From Maylandia zebra (lineage: Eukaryota > Chordata > Actinopteri > Cichliformes > Cichlidae), in contig NC_135170.1 of assembly GCF_041146795.1 (NCBI RefSeq), positions 7,903,033-7,967,032 of the forward strand: a stretch of 64,000 nt of DNA. Reading direction: 5' to 3'. The notes under the pieces are model-generated. The model did no database searches. It was not told where the DNA came from and saw only the letters and a list, made by a program, of their open reading frames with translations. The translations under genes were made by a program, and so were the position numbers. Positions 40,416 to 51,770 of this stretch are shown in pieces. Positions within the stretch are counted from its first letter, which is position 1, and the number at the start of each line of letters is the position of its first letter.

Positions 40416-41199
40416 AAGTACATTGTTTAGTGACTGACTACTATTTTTTTTATTTTATTTTTTATTTAATTCAACAAATAAATCTTAGCAAAAGATGATA
40501 AAAGGAAGAAAAACACTTTGAGCAAGTAGCAGAATGTCATCTTGTCTGAAATTGTGTGGACCTTTTCTTATTTGTGAAAAGAACAAGATACCACTGGCAG
40601 ACCAGCCAGCTCCAGTATTCTTTGGGGAATGTCAGACAATTTGCGTGGTGCTGGACTGTGAGAGATGTCCCACTAAAAAACTGGCAGAGTTTGCTCTGTT
40701 CCTCCTTGCACAAAAACATTGATCCTGAGGCTCAGTTGATGTCTCTGTATACAGAGACATCAACTGTATACATCAGACATCAACTGAGGATCCTGTCTTG
40801 TCCTGCTTCTTGTAAATGTACCTATGGACATGCCATCCTGGTAGAGCTAGACTACTTGTGCACTGTTTCACAGTAGTAACCTAGCAGAATTAAATATTGA
40901 GGCACAGGAAGTGTGCTCTCATTGTTTAAGATTGTTTAATTGTTGTCATTCAACCACAGTGTAGTTATGAAAGGTGAAGAATTATATAAAATCAGTTACA
41001 GCACCAGTATACTCTTTTTAACTTAAAAAAAAACAAAACTTTTTTTTAACTTTAACTTTTTTTTCTTTTCTTTTTTTTTTTACTGTGGGTGCCAAATATC
41101 ATTGGACAAGTAATCAACTCCAAGCTACTCTCCAATGCATCTATTAGAGAGTGAGTATAAAATAGTAAATACTTAAACACAAAAACAGTGGCTGTGAAT
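39651..41199. other. Intergenic stretch
   Basis: TA array at 40362-40412. The block 40650-40860 (ctgttcctccttgcacaaaa; atgccatcctggtagagcta) resembles the DNA repeat noted at 13640-13860 and carries a perfect 30-base palindrome at 40735-40764. No gene recognised. Confidence 0.5.
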
Positions 41200-41283
41200 G
41201 GGTGAACGAGGCATGTTGTATGAGAGCACTTTGAGTGCTCAGGTAGAGTGGAAAAGCACTATAAAAGAACCAGTCCATTTTCT
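41200..41283 (+). mobile_element. SINE 3' end fragment
   Basis: GAGCACTTTGAGTGCTCAGG then AAAAGCACTATAAAAGAACC and CAGTCCATTT. A shorter related piece is at about 43360-43410. Confidence 0.6.
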
Positions 41284-41524
41284 ATTTAAGACATAAAGAT
41301 AAGATTGAATATTTTGACATATACACTATTCACAATATAGGAAGGGTGAGACAAACACATCATAACAACCACACCAACCAAGAACTTTTTCAAACTGCTC
41401 TTACCAAAAACAAACAAACAAAAACCTTTAAAGCACAAAACTGCTTAGTGTGCACATCTCTTAATTTCTTGTCTTTATGGTACAGTGTAATTTAGCTTGT
41501 CATAAGGCCTGTGCCTGGTCTTTA

Positions 41525-42222
41525 TACAGCCTCAATGAAAAGTTTAAGACCATTGGAGAAATGGCAAAAAATCACATTTTGCATGTTTGGATCTTAACAA
41601 GGTTCCAAGTAGAGCTTCAACATGGAACAATAAGAAATGAGAATGAGACAAGACATTTTTGGAGCACACAATTTACTGAAAACAATGCTTAAACTGAAAA
41701 AAGCTGTTTTAAAGCTGATCAGAAGTTTAGGACCACATCCCTTTAAAAGGCCAAATCTGTGTGAAAATGTGGATTCATGAACCTTTGGGGATGGATGGCA
41801 AGGGAGGTTTACAAAATTGGACAAAAAGTTCCAAACAGTAGATACCTTTCGTGCTGCCGTCTTCACCACTTGGAGAAATGTTCCCACTCAGCTCATGGAA
41901 ACGCTTGCATCACTGATGCTGCAATTAATTTTTGAAGTGATTAACAATAATGGTGGAGCTAGTCATTAATGAGTTCATGTTTGGAGCTTTGATTTCTGGG
42001 TGGGTGGGGGGAAGGCATGGGTTTTTTGGAGGTGTGTTCCTAAACGTTTGACCAGCTGTAAAATTATTATTGTTTTCAATAAATTGCATGTTCAAAAAAA
42101 TGTTTTATCTCACTCCGGTTTCTTATTGTTGTGTGCTTAAAGCGCTACTTGGAACCTTGTTAAGATTCAACCATGCAAAATATGATTTTTTTTTTTTGCC
42201 ATTTTTCAAGTCGGGACTGTTT
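41525..42222. mobile_element. Tc1/mariner-like element with long inverted repeats
   Basis: About 110-base imperfect terminal inverted repeats: the left arm (41527-41645) contains atggcaaaaaatcac, tttgcatg and ggatcttaacaaggttccaa; the right arm (42107-42219) carries the reverse complement including ttggaaccttgttaagattc and ttttgccatttttcaag. The centre keeps a decayed transposase end on the plus strand (FRAAVFTTWRNVPTQLMETL then VINNNGGASH), matching the C-terminal W...P...I..NGG pattern of Tc1-type transposases. Non-functional. Confidence 0.7.
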
Positions 42223-45200
42223 TAATGTTAGTTTTTCCTTAAACACTAACAAAACAAAGAGACCAAAGGATTTTCTTGGAAATGTTCTTTTACCCATCTA
42301 AGGTCTAAGTCATCACAGATGTTAACCCTAACCCTGCGCAAACTCTTTATCACAGAAAACAGATCCAACAGTGTGGATAATTTGAGATTTGTGTCAGAGT
42401 GATTATTTTCTTTGCTTGTTGATTTCCAAGACAAGGGAGAACAATTTATTAAAATGACATTTAATTTTTTTCTGATTTCCTAGGGATATGTTTAGAGTTG
42501 GGGTTGGAGTCATTATAGATGACAGTGCTTCTAGACCTCAGAGGGTTAAGCAATTGCTCAATCGAAAAGCTTTTACCACAGCTTTAAATTAAACAATATG
42601 AATTCTAGCTGAGTGTCTTAAGAAGTATAGCAGAATTGTTAGCATTGGTATTAAAAGGGTTTGTTTAAAACAGCAAAGCAGTAAAATTAAATTCACAGTG
42701 CCTTCAGTCAGTCATATTCCTCATGGCTCTATTCTAGCGCAACAAGTGTTTCTTCCTATGTGCTGCTGCAGGGCACAGGCATGGAACTGTGTTTGGGTAT
42801 TAGTGGTGACACATGTAGACGTTCTGCTCTGGGCAATTTCTGAGCATTAGAAACTAAATTATCTTGCATTCCTGTGGATATCTATGGACGTTCAAAAGGG
42901 CTTGAGAGTTCAGTATGATCAAATAAGAACTATGGACTGTAAGGGTCAGTCCATCTATTAAGCTGCTTCTGTCTATTTTTCAGGTAACCTGCTAAAATGT
43001 GCATGTGTCATCTGTTCACACACAGACACACAGGATATGTTCCCATGTCCAAAACGTTATGCACATTCTAAACATCTGTATTTTGGGATAATTTGTTATA
43101 ATTTGTAATTTGAAGCATGGCTGCAGTGTCTGATTCTTCCTCTCTATAATCTAAACCAATGCATCTGGTCGGATATTATATAGACAAACTCTTTACAATT
43201 TAACAGCATACTGGAACTGAATGAAAGAAGAAGGGAGACTTTTGTAAAGGTGTTTATATTTATCTAGGTAAGGCTCTAATGGAGTCCTGTTGGAATGGAA
43301 TGACGTTAGCCAATAAATATTAAATATTAAATATTAATTTATTTTTTAAAAGAACAATTTGAGTGCTCAGTTAGAATATAAAAGTGCTATATAAGTGTCA
43401 GATTCCTTAACTGAGACTTTTGCTTTAATTTAAAAATAAAGGATATGGTGTTTGGATGTGGTGATGTTGAGGTGGATATTGACTGTGTAACGACATTGTA
43501 ATAACCCCTACATCTTCCCCCTCATCATATTTTGTCATCTTATCATATTTGCAAAATAATTTCAGCATGTGACATTGCAGTTTGCGGTTACAGAAAGTGA
43601 AAACACAATTGCTACTCAGATCAGTATGTCATTCAGCAGAGTTTTAAGAACAATTTGGATAGCTGATGCAGAACATTTTGATACCAGTGTCAGTGTCTTC
43701 ACCCAACACTGTTGTTAGAAAAATGGTGTTTGTTGTACCTGCTGGTTCCCCTGGGAATCACTCTTATACATCTATCCATTTTACAACTTGTACTTACATG
43801 CATAGACTTCACTTGCTTCTGTCTCTGTTTATTTTGTCATTACTAAGACACTGTGAAAACAGTGTTGTCTTTTTGCTGATGGTTACACGCTATACCATTT
43901 CCTGTTATTTTTTATGGTGAATTTTAGGAATATATATATATATATATGAATCGTGCATGGGGTAGAGAGTATATGCTATCAAAGTAAATATAACCAAAGA
44001 AGAAAGAAAAAACAGAAAAACAATACAGCTCACCAATAGGAGTTAAGTCAAGGGTTAAAACTCACCAAAAGATCTACTTTATTTAAACCTAGAGTCAAGG
44101 CCACTGGTGCCCAAGTGTAACAAATGTGCTGATGGTAAGATGTTAATGTGAAATGTTCTTTACTGACTGTGGCAGGTTAATAATGGACATCAATGCCCGT
44201 TAACTTGGGCACATGCCCTGTATGAAAAGTAAAATCTGACACCGGATTTTTAAAAAATTTGATTCTGAAATTTTTTATATTCTTCTAATGACAAAGAAAT
44301 ACAGCTAATACCCACAGGCAAGCATGAACAGGACAGTTTTGATCTGTGCAGTTTATTGTTTCAAATAAATAAGCCAAAAATGGTTTAAATTTGGTACAAC
44401 ATATTTATATTTTGGACTTTTTAATTATGTTAGCAACTAATACATTTTATTATCAGATTATAACTTTTATACATTATTATTATTGTGTAATAGAATGCAG
44501 CTCTTTTTTTCTTTTTTTCTTTTTTTTTTTACAATTTTTATATATGTATATATATGTATGTATGTATGATATGCTTTGTTTTTTACATTCAAATAATTAT
44601 AAAGCTTTTTTTTTTATTTTGTTGCCATTATCATCTTATACTCTACTTTTTTTCCTTATAAGATGGGAACAGTCAACCATAATCCTTTGTTAAAATAAAT
44701 ATAAAATGTTTCTTCTGTCCTTTCTGCTCGCTGTCCTCACACAAACATCCTGCCTGTCACACTGAGCTGATCATCCTGTAATGGCTGCTACTGCTTATTG
44801 TTCACATCCTGCTTTGTCTTCAGCGCCATTTTGACTCCGCGGGAGGAGGAGCAGCTTTGCAATCACGCACACACTAATGGCAGACACACTCATGGTTAAC
44901 TTCACATTCACATTTTAATAAAAGGACGCCAATCAGGGATTAACTTCCATGTTTACATACTACAGCAGCAGGTGAGCCTTGCTATTCTTCCACTCACTGT
45001 CAGTAAAAAAGGCTACATTGTTTTTTAGCACTGCTGTTGTTGCTACTTTGTAATAATAGCTGCTGCTGGTGGTGGTGGTGATGGTGGAGGAGGGCCACGC
45101 TGTGCTAACCCTTAGCTTGTACTCAGAGAGCTAGCCGTGCTGAGCTAACACCTGATGAAGGCAAGCAGCTCCGGAAAATGTGTTATTTTGCTCCCATTTA

Positions 45201-46391
45201 TCAAGGTTATCTCCATGTAAACACACTAGCTATACATAGTTTCCTAGGCTATAGTCTTTAAGTTGGAAAAACTAAACAAGCATTTTAGGAATTTTAACAG
45301 GTCAATTATTTAATCCTTATCTAATAAAAAATAAATAAATTGAAACTGGAATTGAAATGAGAAATTTGAAAAGTGTATTGGATTCAATTGCTTTGGAGGT
45401 GGTTATAATGTATAAAGTATCCGTGCAAAAAACACAGCATGTATATAGGCTTTATATATAAAAATACAAATAATTAAAAATAGTTGTAATAAATAAACAA
45501 GTAAAAAATTGTGTTGTAAAAAATTAATTTTGTAGGTTGTTGGTCTAAAAACGTTCTAACCTATTTAGTGTTGTCAAATAAATTAATCCATACTATGTGT
45601 TAGGGTTACACACGTAAATGTGCTAATTTATAAATTCAGAGACTATAAAAAAAACATGGGGCACAGTATAAATGTTTGTGTTTTTATTATTATTGTTATT
45701 CCACTATGAAAATATATGTACAATAAATAATTTGGATTTTCACTATTAAAGAATCTCAATAAATAAACTAGTGTTTAAACCTCCGGTCATCAGCAGGGCT
45801 TCCCTCTCTCTGCGTCGTGCCGTTCAAAGAGAGAATTCATTCATTCATTGTCCCATTTGGATTTTGTCAAAACGGTCCAGATATCTGCGCCTACAGACTC
45901 CGTGAACAGTTCCTGAGAAGCTTTTAAGAATCCATGAAGCTGCACCAGGATGAACTAGAGGAAACAAATCCACAAACTCATAAGGATTGATTTACATCCC
46001 CCCCCCCAAAAAAAGAAGAAATAAATAAATAATAAAAAAAATAATAAAATTCCAAACCGAGAAAGTGAAGTACAAAAAATACATCCACATATTGTCATAT
46101 TTTCAAAGGAGGGGAAAAAAATCCTTTCGATGTTTTAAAGTGAAAAATTAATTGGATTTCTTTGAAACTATGATGCCCTCCAAAAAAGCAAGAAGAATAT
46201 GTAAAAAAAAAACAAAACATATTTTAATGGAGAAAGGTTTCAGGAATGTTGCCGAAAAGCTTTAATATTCTTTTATTTCTGTTAAATAAATAAGTGTTGT
46301 GTCCTCTGCTGGATTTCTCATTAACGCAGGCCCCTCTGCCCACTGCCCCACTCGCTTTTATTTGACCCTACTTTCAATTTGTGTCGAGGTC
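42223..46391. other. 3' flank of hoxb2a
   Basis: Mostly unassigned. A SINE tail lies at about 43360-43410 and a T-run/TATG patch at 44505-44570. AATAAA on the minus strand at 46272-46277 (and 46357-46362) could serve the hoxb2a 3' end. The interval 44700-45200 is richer in GC, with CATC/GGTGGT words, and might hold a conserved element. Confidence 0.5.
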
Positions 46392-49048
46392 TCAGAAGTT
46401 GAGGTGCTGCAGGTCTATGGTGCACAGTGTGCTTGTGAACAGATCGAAGTCCTCTTCTGAGAAATCCACAGGGCTGTCCAGGGTGCTCTGCAGGCTGGGT
46501 GACAGGCAGGGGTCCCCGGCGAAGAAGGTGAGGTCGGGTAGGGTGGACGATGAAGATACGGCAGAAGGAGCAGATGAAGCTGTGGGTGTAATTGAGGAGT
46601 CCTGCTGCTCGGGAGCTGCTGTTAATCCAGGCACGGATTCGCTCAGCTGCATCAGGCCCGGGTTGTCAGCAGAGTTGGTGACCGCCAACGCCGGCGGAGA
46701 GTGACGAGCCGTCGCAGAGTCAGAGCACCCCGATGCCGTAAACAGCGGTGGCTGCTCGGGGATACTCAAACGGTCTCCCTCCTCTGGTGTGGGCTGTGCA
46801 TTGTCCCCGCTGTCATTAGCGTAGGCGGCCGAAGATGGATTGCCGCCTCCCGGCTCTCCCTCCGAGGCAGTCTCCCCTGTGCCAGATGCTTCCAGAGGCT
46901 GGCTTGAATACGGGGAGGAGGCGTCAGCGCCTTCGAGCGGCTCAAAGCCTCCCGTGTCGCTGGATTCATGGCTTCCTCCGCTCCCGTGCGTGTTTTGCCG
47001 CTTATGTTTCATCCGCCGGTTTTGGAACCAAACTTTCACCTGCCGTTCGGTTAGATCCAACAGGGCGGCAATCTCTACTCTCCTGGGCCGGCATAGGTAC
47101 TTGTTGAAGTGGAACTCTTTCTCCAGCTCCAGCAGCTGCGTGTTGGTGTAGGCGGTGCGCAGCCGGCGGGAGCCTGCTCCTCCAGCGTCTAGGCCCGCCT
47201 GACTCGGGTCTGGACAGGAACAAAGACAATAAATGAAACCCCATATATATATTTATTTATTTTTCCTGCAAGAAATACGCTACTTCGTCGCCGAGCTCAC
47301 CTTGGCTCCTCGCCTGTAATAAAAAAAGAACTAATACTAATATTTTAAAAAATATACCTTCCACTTATAGTAGTAACCGTCACTCAGAAGAGTGAAAGAT
47401 AACTATGTCATCAATGAAAGTGTGCTTCTGTGTCTTGTAAATCAGCGAGGGCTATGAGATTCTGCATTCTGTGATCAGAGAGGAACACGAATAAATCACG
47501 GAGCTAGAAGGAAATGCGTGTGGAAATGTGGGAATTTTTTTTTAGACGAATGTGGCGGTATTTGTCAGAAACACAACTGAAAGCTCGATTTGATTTTTTC
47601 GTACTTCAGAAAAGAAGGCAGAAAATTTGCCGAGAAATTCCCATTAAAATTGATACGAGGTAGATTTCTAAATGTGTGGGGATAAGAATGGAAAACTGGA
47701 ATTTCTTTCTTTCATTATTTCATCGATTTGTTTGTTTGCTTACTTATTTATTTGCAAAATTATTTATTTATTTTGAAAAATGCATTGACTGTTAGAGAGT
47801 TCAGTGTGAGAGATAGAAATAACCTGAATCCCACAAAATCAGATAGTGTGCAGTGCGTTTCCTGTGGGGACGAAACCTACACCCCCCCACCACCACCTCC
47901 ACACCCAAACGTATTTTGTCCTTATCTCGCCATTATTTTTTCCCACCTCCATCCAACATGGCGACCTTCTCATTTGTGTTATGAATCTATAATAACATGA
48001 CCATGCTGCTACTGCACATCGTCCAAGAAGGTTGAAAGCGATATATGCTATAGCAAATATGTAAGCGATGAACATGAAATTAAAAAAAAGAAGAGAAATA
48101 AAAAAACTCCCGTGTGTGTTTTTACGCAAGACAAATAATTATACATGGAATTAATACATTTTCGATTCTCGAAAGTTCTGAAATTATTTAGTGCCTATGT
48201 AAAAGATCTGCCCTCAGTATGGCTGGCGTGCACGTATTGATCCGCACTGACAAGGATTATCTGTAAGACGTTAATGGGTTGTTTAATGCATGATGAAAGA
48301 GTGTGCAAAGCACTGCAGCATAATGCAGTGGTCTAGATATGGCTTCCCTGTTGACACAGCGCTGCACAAAACACACACAAACACACACGGAGGGGGGAAA
48401 AGACAATGTCATTCAAGTATATCCACGCAGGGTGTAATAACTGTTGGAAATGTGATGCGAGTAAAAAAAGAACAGAACATGCTGCACACTCTCTTACTCA
48501 CTACCACACACATGCATGCAGCTATACACGCTGTTACCCGGCATCCCACCATACCGACCTGTGGGTGACTCGATGCCCGCCGAAGCGTACCCAGAGGCAG
48601 TTGACGACGGGGAGGATGAGGCGGGGGGGATGATGGATCCGGTACCGCTGGAGTTGCTCCCTGGCTTGGGGCACTTCTTGTATGATTTCTTCTCCTTCAT
48701 CCAGGGGAACTCGTGGGCAATCGGGCCGGTCGGGGTGACCGTGGCCGGGGCGGGGGCGGGGGCCTGGCCGGTCGTGTATGGCTGCTGGGCGGCTCCGTGA
48801 TGCGTCTGGAGGCCATTAGTGGCGGAGGCTCTCCGGTTCTGCTGGCTTCTCGCAGCTGGTCTCGGCTGGCTGGCTGTGCAGGGGCTGAAGCTGGGGATGG
48901 TGTGCTCAAAGGGAGGCGGAATTACTGTCGACTCCTTGATTGATGAAGTTTGAAATGACTCCAGGACGGCGGGGAAGGACGTCAGGCACTCTGCTAGGGA
49001 CGGCTGGCTGTTTATGAAACCGATCTCCCTCTCAAATTCAAAATTCAT
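46392..49048 (-). CDS. hoxb2a: Hoxb2a homeodomain transcription factor (two exons, 435 aa)
   Basis: Exon 1 is 48559-49048 and exon 2 is 46392-47209, with a phase-1 intron (donor CCCACAG/GTCGGT, acceptor CCAG/ACCCGA) that splits an Asp codon. The start is set by the group-2 N-terminus [20 protein letters not shown], which is nearly invariant in vertebrates; the upstream extension of the open frame to 49180 is not conserved-looking. Residues 60-110 are Pro/Ala/Gln-rich. The hexapeptide is FPWMKEKK (about 114-121). The homeodomain is at about 177-236 (ARTAY-type arm [10 protein letters not shown], recognition helix [13 protein letters not shown]). The acidic C-terminus, including [17 protein letters not shown] and a [12 protein letters not shown] stretch, matches Hoxb2 rather than Hoxa2. 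It is a hindbrain (r3-r5) and neural-crest patterning factor by family knowledge. Presence of a hoxb2 gene is the main argument for the HoxBa cluster. Confidence 0.95.
47210..48558 (-). other. hoxb2a: hoxb2a intron
   Basis: GT-AG intron of 1349 bases, phase 1. It is AT-rich with short homopurine and TATT-rich runs. No repeat family is recognised in it. It is a normal size for a Hox intron. Confidence 0.92.
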
Positions 49049-49359
49049 AGCTCTCTCAAACGGGCTTTTACCCCGAAACGGCGATACCCTCCGAACAGCC
49101 CCTTCCCCAAAAATAAAAACAGAAGAAACAACAACAAAAACACATACACGCACGCACCCTTGCACACGCACGCAACACACTATGGCTTCACAAAAAAATC
49201 AACTGAAAAAAAACGCACGAACATGTAGGTTCCCGACCGCAATGGCGTAAACACCGTGGCTATATAATAATTGTGTATATTGGTGATATTACTAGCGTGT
49301 GGGGACCTGGGTAGTCTAAACTGAAGAACTATGGGGCGAAATTGCAGCCAGTTCCTGGC

Positions 49360-49375
49360 CACGTGATCCGAATCA
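49360..49375 (-). promoter_or_regulatory. E-box in the hoxb2a promoter region
   Basis: CACGTG at 49360-49365, about 310 bases upstream of the hoxb2a ATG, followed within 20 bases by a CCAAT pentamer on the plus strand (AGCCAATC). The pairing of a USF-type E-box with CCAAT suggests the proximal promoter, but no TATA box or start site can be assigned by eye. Confidence 0.4.
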
Positions 49376-50357
49376 GCCAATCCTGGACCCAGGCCAGGCG
49401 GCTGTGATGGCTGTGGGAAGCAGCATTATTATTTTTTTTCCATCAAATGTCGTGTCAGGATACTACTTCGCAGGGTAGCTGCCATTGTTGTATTTTAACA
49501 GGGCGTGAAAAAAAGCCCCGATACGGTGGCCATTCGCCATGTGCGCAGTGTGGGCGACTGGCCGGCGCATCCAGGCCCGGTGATGCTGCACAAACAATAG
49601 AGCATCCTCTTCTTGAGCATGTTGTCCCCGTCTTCTGGGTGATGTGGTGACGGTTAGGTGTATGGAGCCGGCCAGCACCGTCTACAATATGTCTCCTGTT
49701 TACAACGCGCTGCTCATTAATCTTAGAAGGTGTGACAGAGGGTGGAAATGTCACGCTTAGAACATTCTGAGAGTTTTTTAGATGGCGCAGAAGCGCACGA
49801 AGAGTGGACGATGAAGATTTGTGCTCAGCGGTAGTGCAGAGGGAACAGTTTACAAGAGCATAGCTTAGATTTGAGGACAGACAGTGAGGGGAGCCTACTG
49901 ATGTGTAAGTGTGCGATTTTTATATCTAATAGATATCACATTTACGTAGTGGTGTGTATGAGAGGGGAGGAAACTTTAAACAAGGTCTAAATATAATCTT
50001 ACCCTAAAATAACCTTTTCAAAGAGGCTCCAAAATTCTTCTTGCAAGATACCACGGTTCCTCTCCCACCCTCTCTCCACGGTGTTAAAATGTTCGCCGTG
50101 TTTACGCAGAGGGAGAGGGAGAGTTCACAGCGAGGTCGCTTCACCCAGCTGGGGAAAAAGGAGAGAACGCTACTCTACTTCTTATGATAAAAAGAATACA
50201 GCAGCAGTATAAATGGTAACTGTAAGTGAGAGTGGCCTTTAGACTCAACAGGACGCACATGTAGATTTTGCGAGAGATCAAGAAGCGGTCAGTTGTTTAG
50301 CTGGGAATATTTTGGGGAGGGCCCGAATAGCCCCGAGTGGAAGAAAACGAAGTGCGG

Positions 50358-50393
50358 TGATCAATCTTTCTCTCGCTGCAAAGAGTCTGACAG
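50358..50393 (-). promoter_or_regulatory. Candidate hoxb2a rhombomere-4 enhancer core (Meis/Prep plus Pbx/Hox sites)
   Basis: On the minus strand CTGTCA (50388-50393) precedes AGATTGATCA (50358-50367) by 20 bases, about 1.3 kb upstream of the hoxb2a ATG. The mouse Hoxb2 r4 enhancer uses a Meis/Prep CTGTCA and a Pbx/Hox AGATTGATCG site at a comparable place. Spacing differs from what I recall for mouse, so this is a strong candidate rather than proven. Confidence 0.65.
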
Positions 50394-50601
50394 CAGCCTC
50401 TCTCTCTCTCCCTAAATAACAAGGAAAAATCCACCCTCACTCTTTCTCTTCCTTTCGGGGCTCGATTCGACGTATTATGGATATGACTGAAATAAAAGAC
50501 TGAAAAGTTCTTAGCTCCCCCCCGCCCCGTTTCTTTCCAAGTCGCTTTGCCTCACCCCCAGGCTCTAAGAAAGAGAAAAAGGCAGCAAAAAGGCAGAAAT
50601 G

Positions 50602-50612
50602 TGTGTGGGAGG
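50602..50612 (+). promoter_or_regulatory. Possible Krox20/Egr2 site upstream of hoxb2a
   Basis: The sequence TGTGTGGGAGG resembles the relaxed Krox20 (Egr2) consensus. It lies about 1.55 kb upstream of the hoxb2a ATG, close to where the r3/r5 Krox20-dependent enhancer of Hoxb2 sits in mouse. It is a single short match, so the call is tentative. Confidence 0.3.
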
Positions 50613-51569
50613 AAACGCCATTGAGCGCAGGCAGTGAGTAGGCCGAGGCTGTATGGGCACGGAAAACACAAGCCCACAAGGCAGACACAAGTTGCTGAGC
50701 GAGCAGCGTTCATTCTCTCTCTTTTTTAATTTAATTATTTTTTAATAATATATATGAATGCATATTTTTAAAATTTTGATAAAGAATTGGGAGTTTATAT
50801 GAAGATTTTGTGGCGAGCAGAAAACGTTTTTCCACATGCCAGTAAAGACCTGAAGAGCGTGGATTGGTCGACTGAAGCTGGGAACGTGTAATTTCTATTT
50901 TATTTTATTTTATTTTATTTTATTTTAATAACGCTTTTGGCAATCGGTTATTTGATTATTATTATCAATTGATTATTACGAAAATACATTTTTAGTTAAT
51001 CCACTGACAATATTAACATTTTATTTGTTTATCTCAAATACAGTTTTTCATTAATATTATTTGAGATTTTGATTGGCCTAAAGCCCAATTTCTGGTTAAA
51101 CATGTAACGTGAGAAAAGACTCGGTAACTTCAAATTTTTCATAGTTCACTAATGACCAGGTTGTTGTACTTTTCCTTCTTTTAATACTACCAATACTACA
51201 GTAAACACACTTCTAATTCAATCATGACCGTACAAATACTATGTGCAGAATAGCATTTCTGTAGTCAAATAGTTCAATACTGGATGATAACACGATGACG
51301 GCTTTGTCACATCTTCTGTCTAACAAAACACATTAAAATCAAAAGATTCTAAGTGGAGAAATGTGCGTGTTTACGTAGCTGTGAGTGTGCTACACTAATA
51401 GCTGGACGATTTTCAGTAGTGCCTGCGCTGCTAAAGCGGATCCGAGCTCTCCGTCTGTTTTTATGAGGCAATAAATTAGATCCAATCTCTGCTTATAGGT
51501 GTTTTTATTGTCTGTTAGTCCAACGGAGATGTAAAGGGAAGTGCGGCCATTATTTATGGGAGTCTGATT

Positions 51570-51621
51570 TATGTCTCAAGTTTTATGAGGCTCTCAGCCC
51601 TCCAAGCACGCGGGTGCGAGA

Positions 51622-51667
<46 letters not shown>

Positions 51668-51770
51668 GTGGGGGTCGATCACGTGACAGAGCCGAGGCGC
51701 AGTCCTCGGGGCTTTTTTAGTCATAAACACACAGCTGACACATAGCTGAGCTGCATGCAAGATGAGAAAT
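51570..51770. promoter_or_regulatory. GC-richer element between hoxb2a and hoxb3a
   Basis: An AG-dinucleotide run (51626-51661), CACGTG (51680-51685) inside GATCACGTGACAG, and a Hox/Cdx-like TTTTTAGTCATAAAC (51714-51728). Immediately left are GCGGCCATTATTTATGG (51543-51559) and TTTTATGAGG. The composition suggests a promoter or enhancer, function unknown. Confidence 0.35.

Larger units (their letters stand above)
49049..51569. promoter_or_regulatory. hoxb2a upstream region
   Basis: Transposon-free by eye and richer in GC than the other intergenic DNA. It contains the E-box/CCAAT pair, the r4 enhancer core and the possible Krox20 site listed separately, plus an ATTTT pentamer run at about 50895-50930. 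It is where the rhombomere enhancers of Hoxb2 lie in other vertebrates. Confidence 0.6.

Noticed and set aside
41477..41692. Small protein gene
   Set aside because: The frame lies in the left inverted repeat of a Tc1-like element.
46392..49048. Assignment as hoxa2 or to the HoxBb cluster
   Set aside because: The C-terminal [17 protein letters not shown] block and the start match Hoxb2, and linkage to hoxb1 and hoxb3 fits HoxBa; the HoxBb cluster of known teleosts lacks hoxb2.
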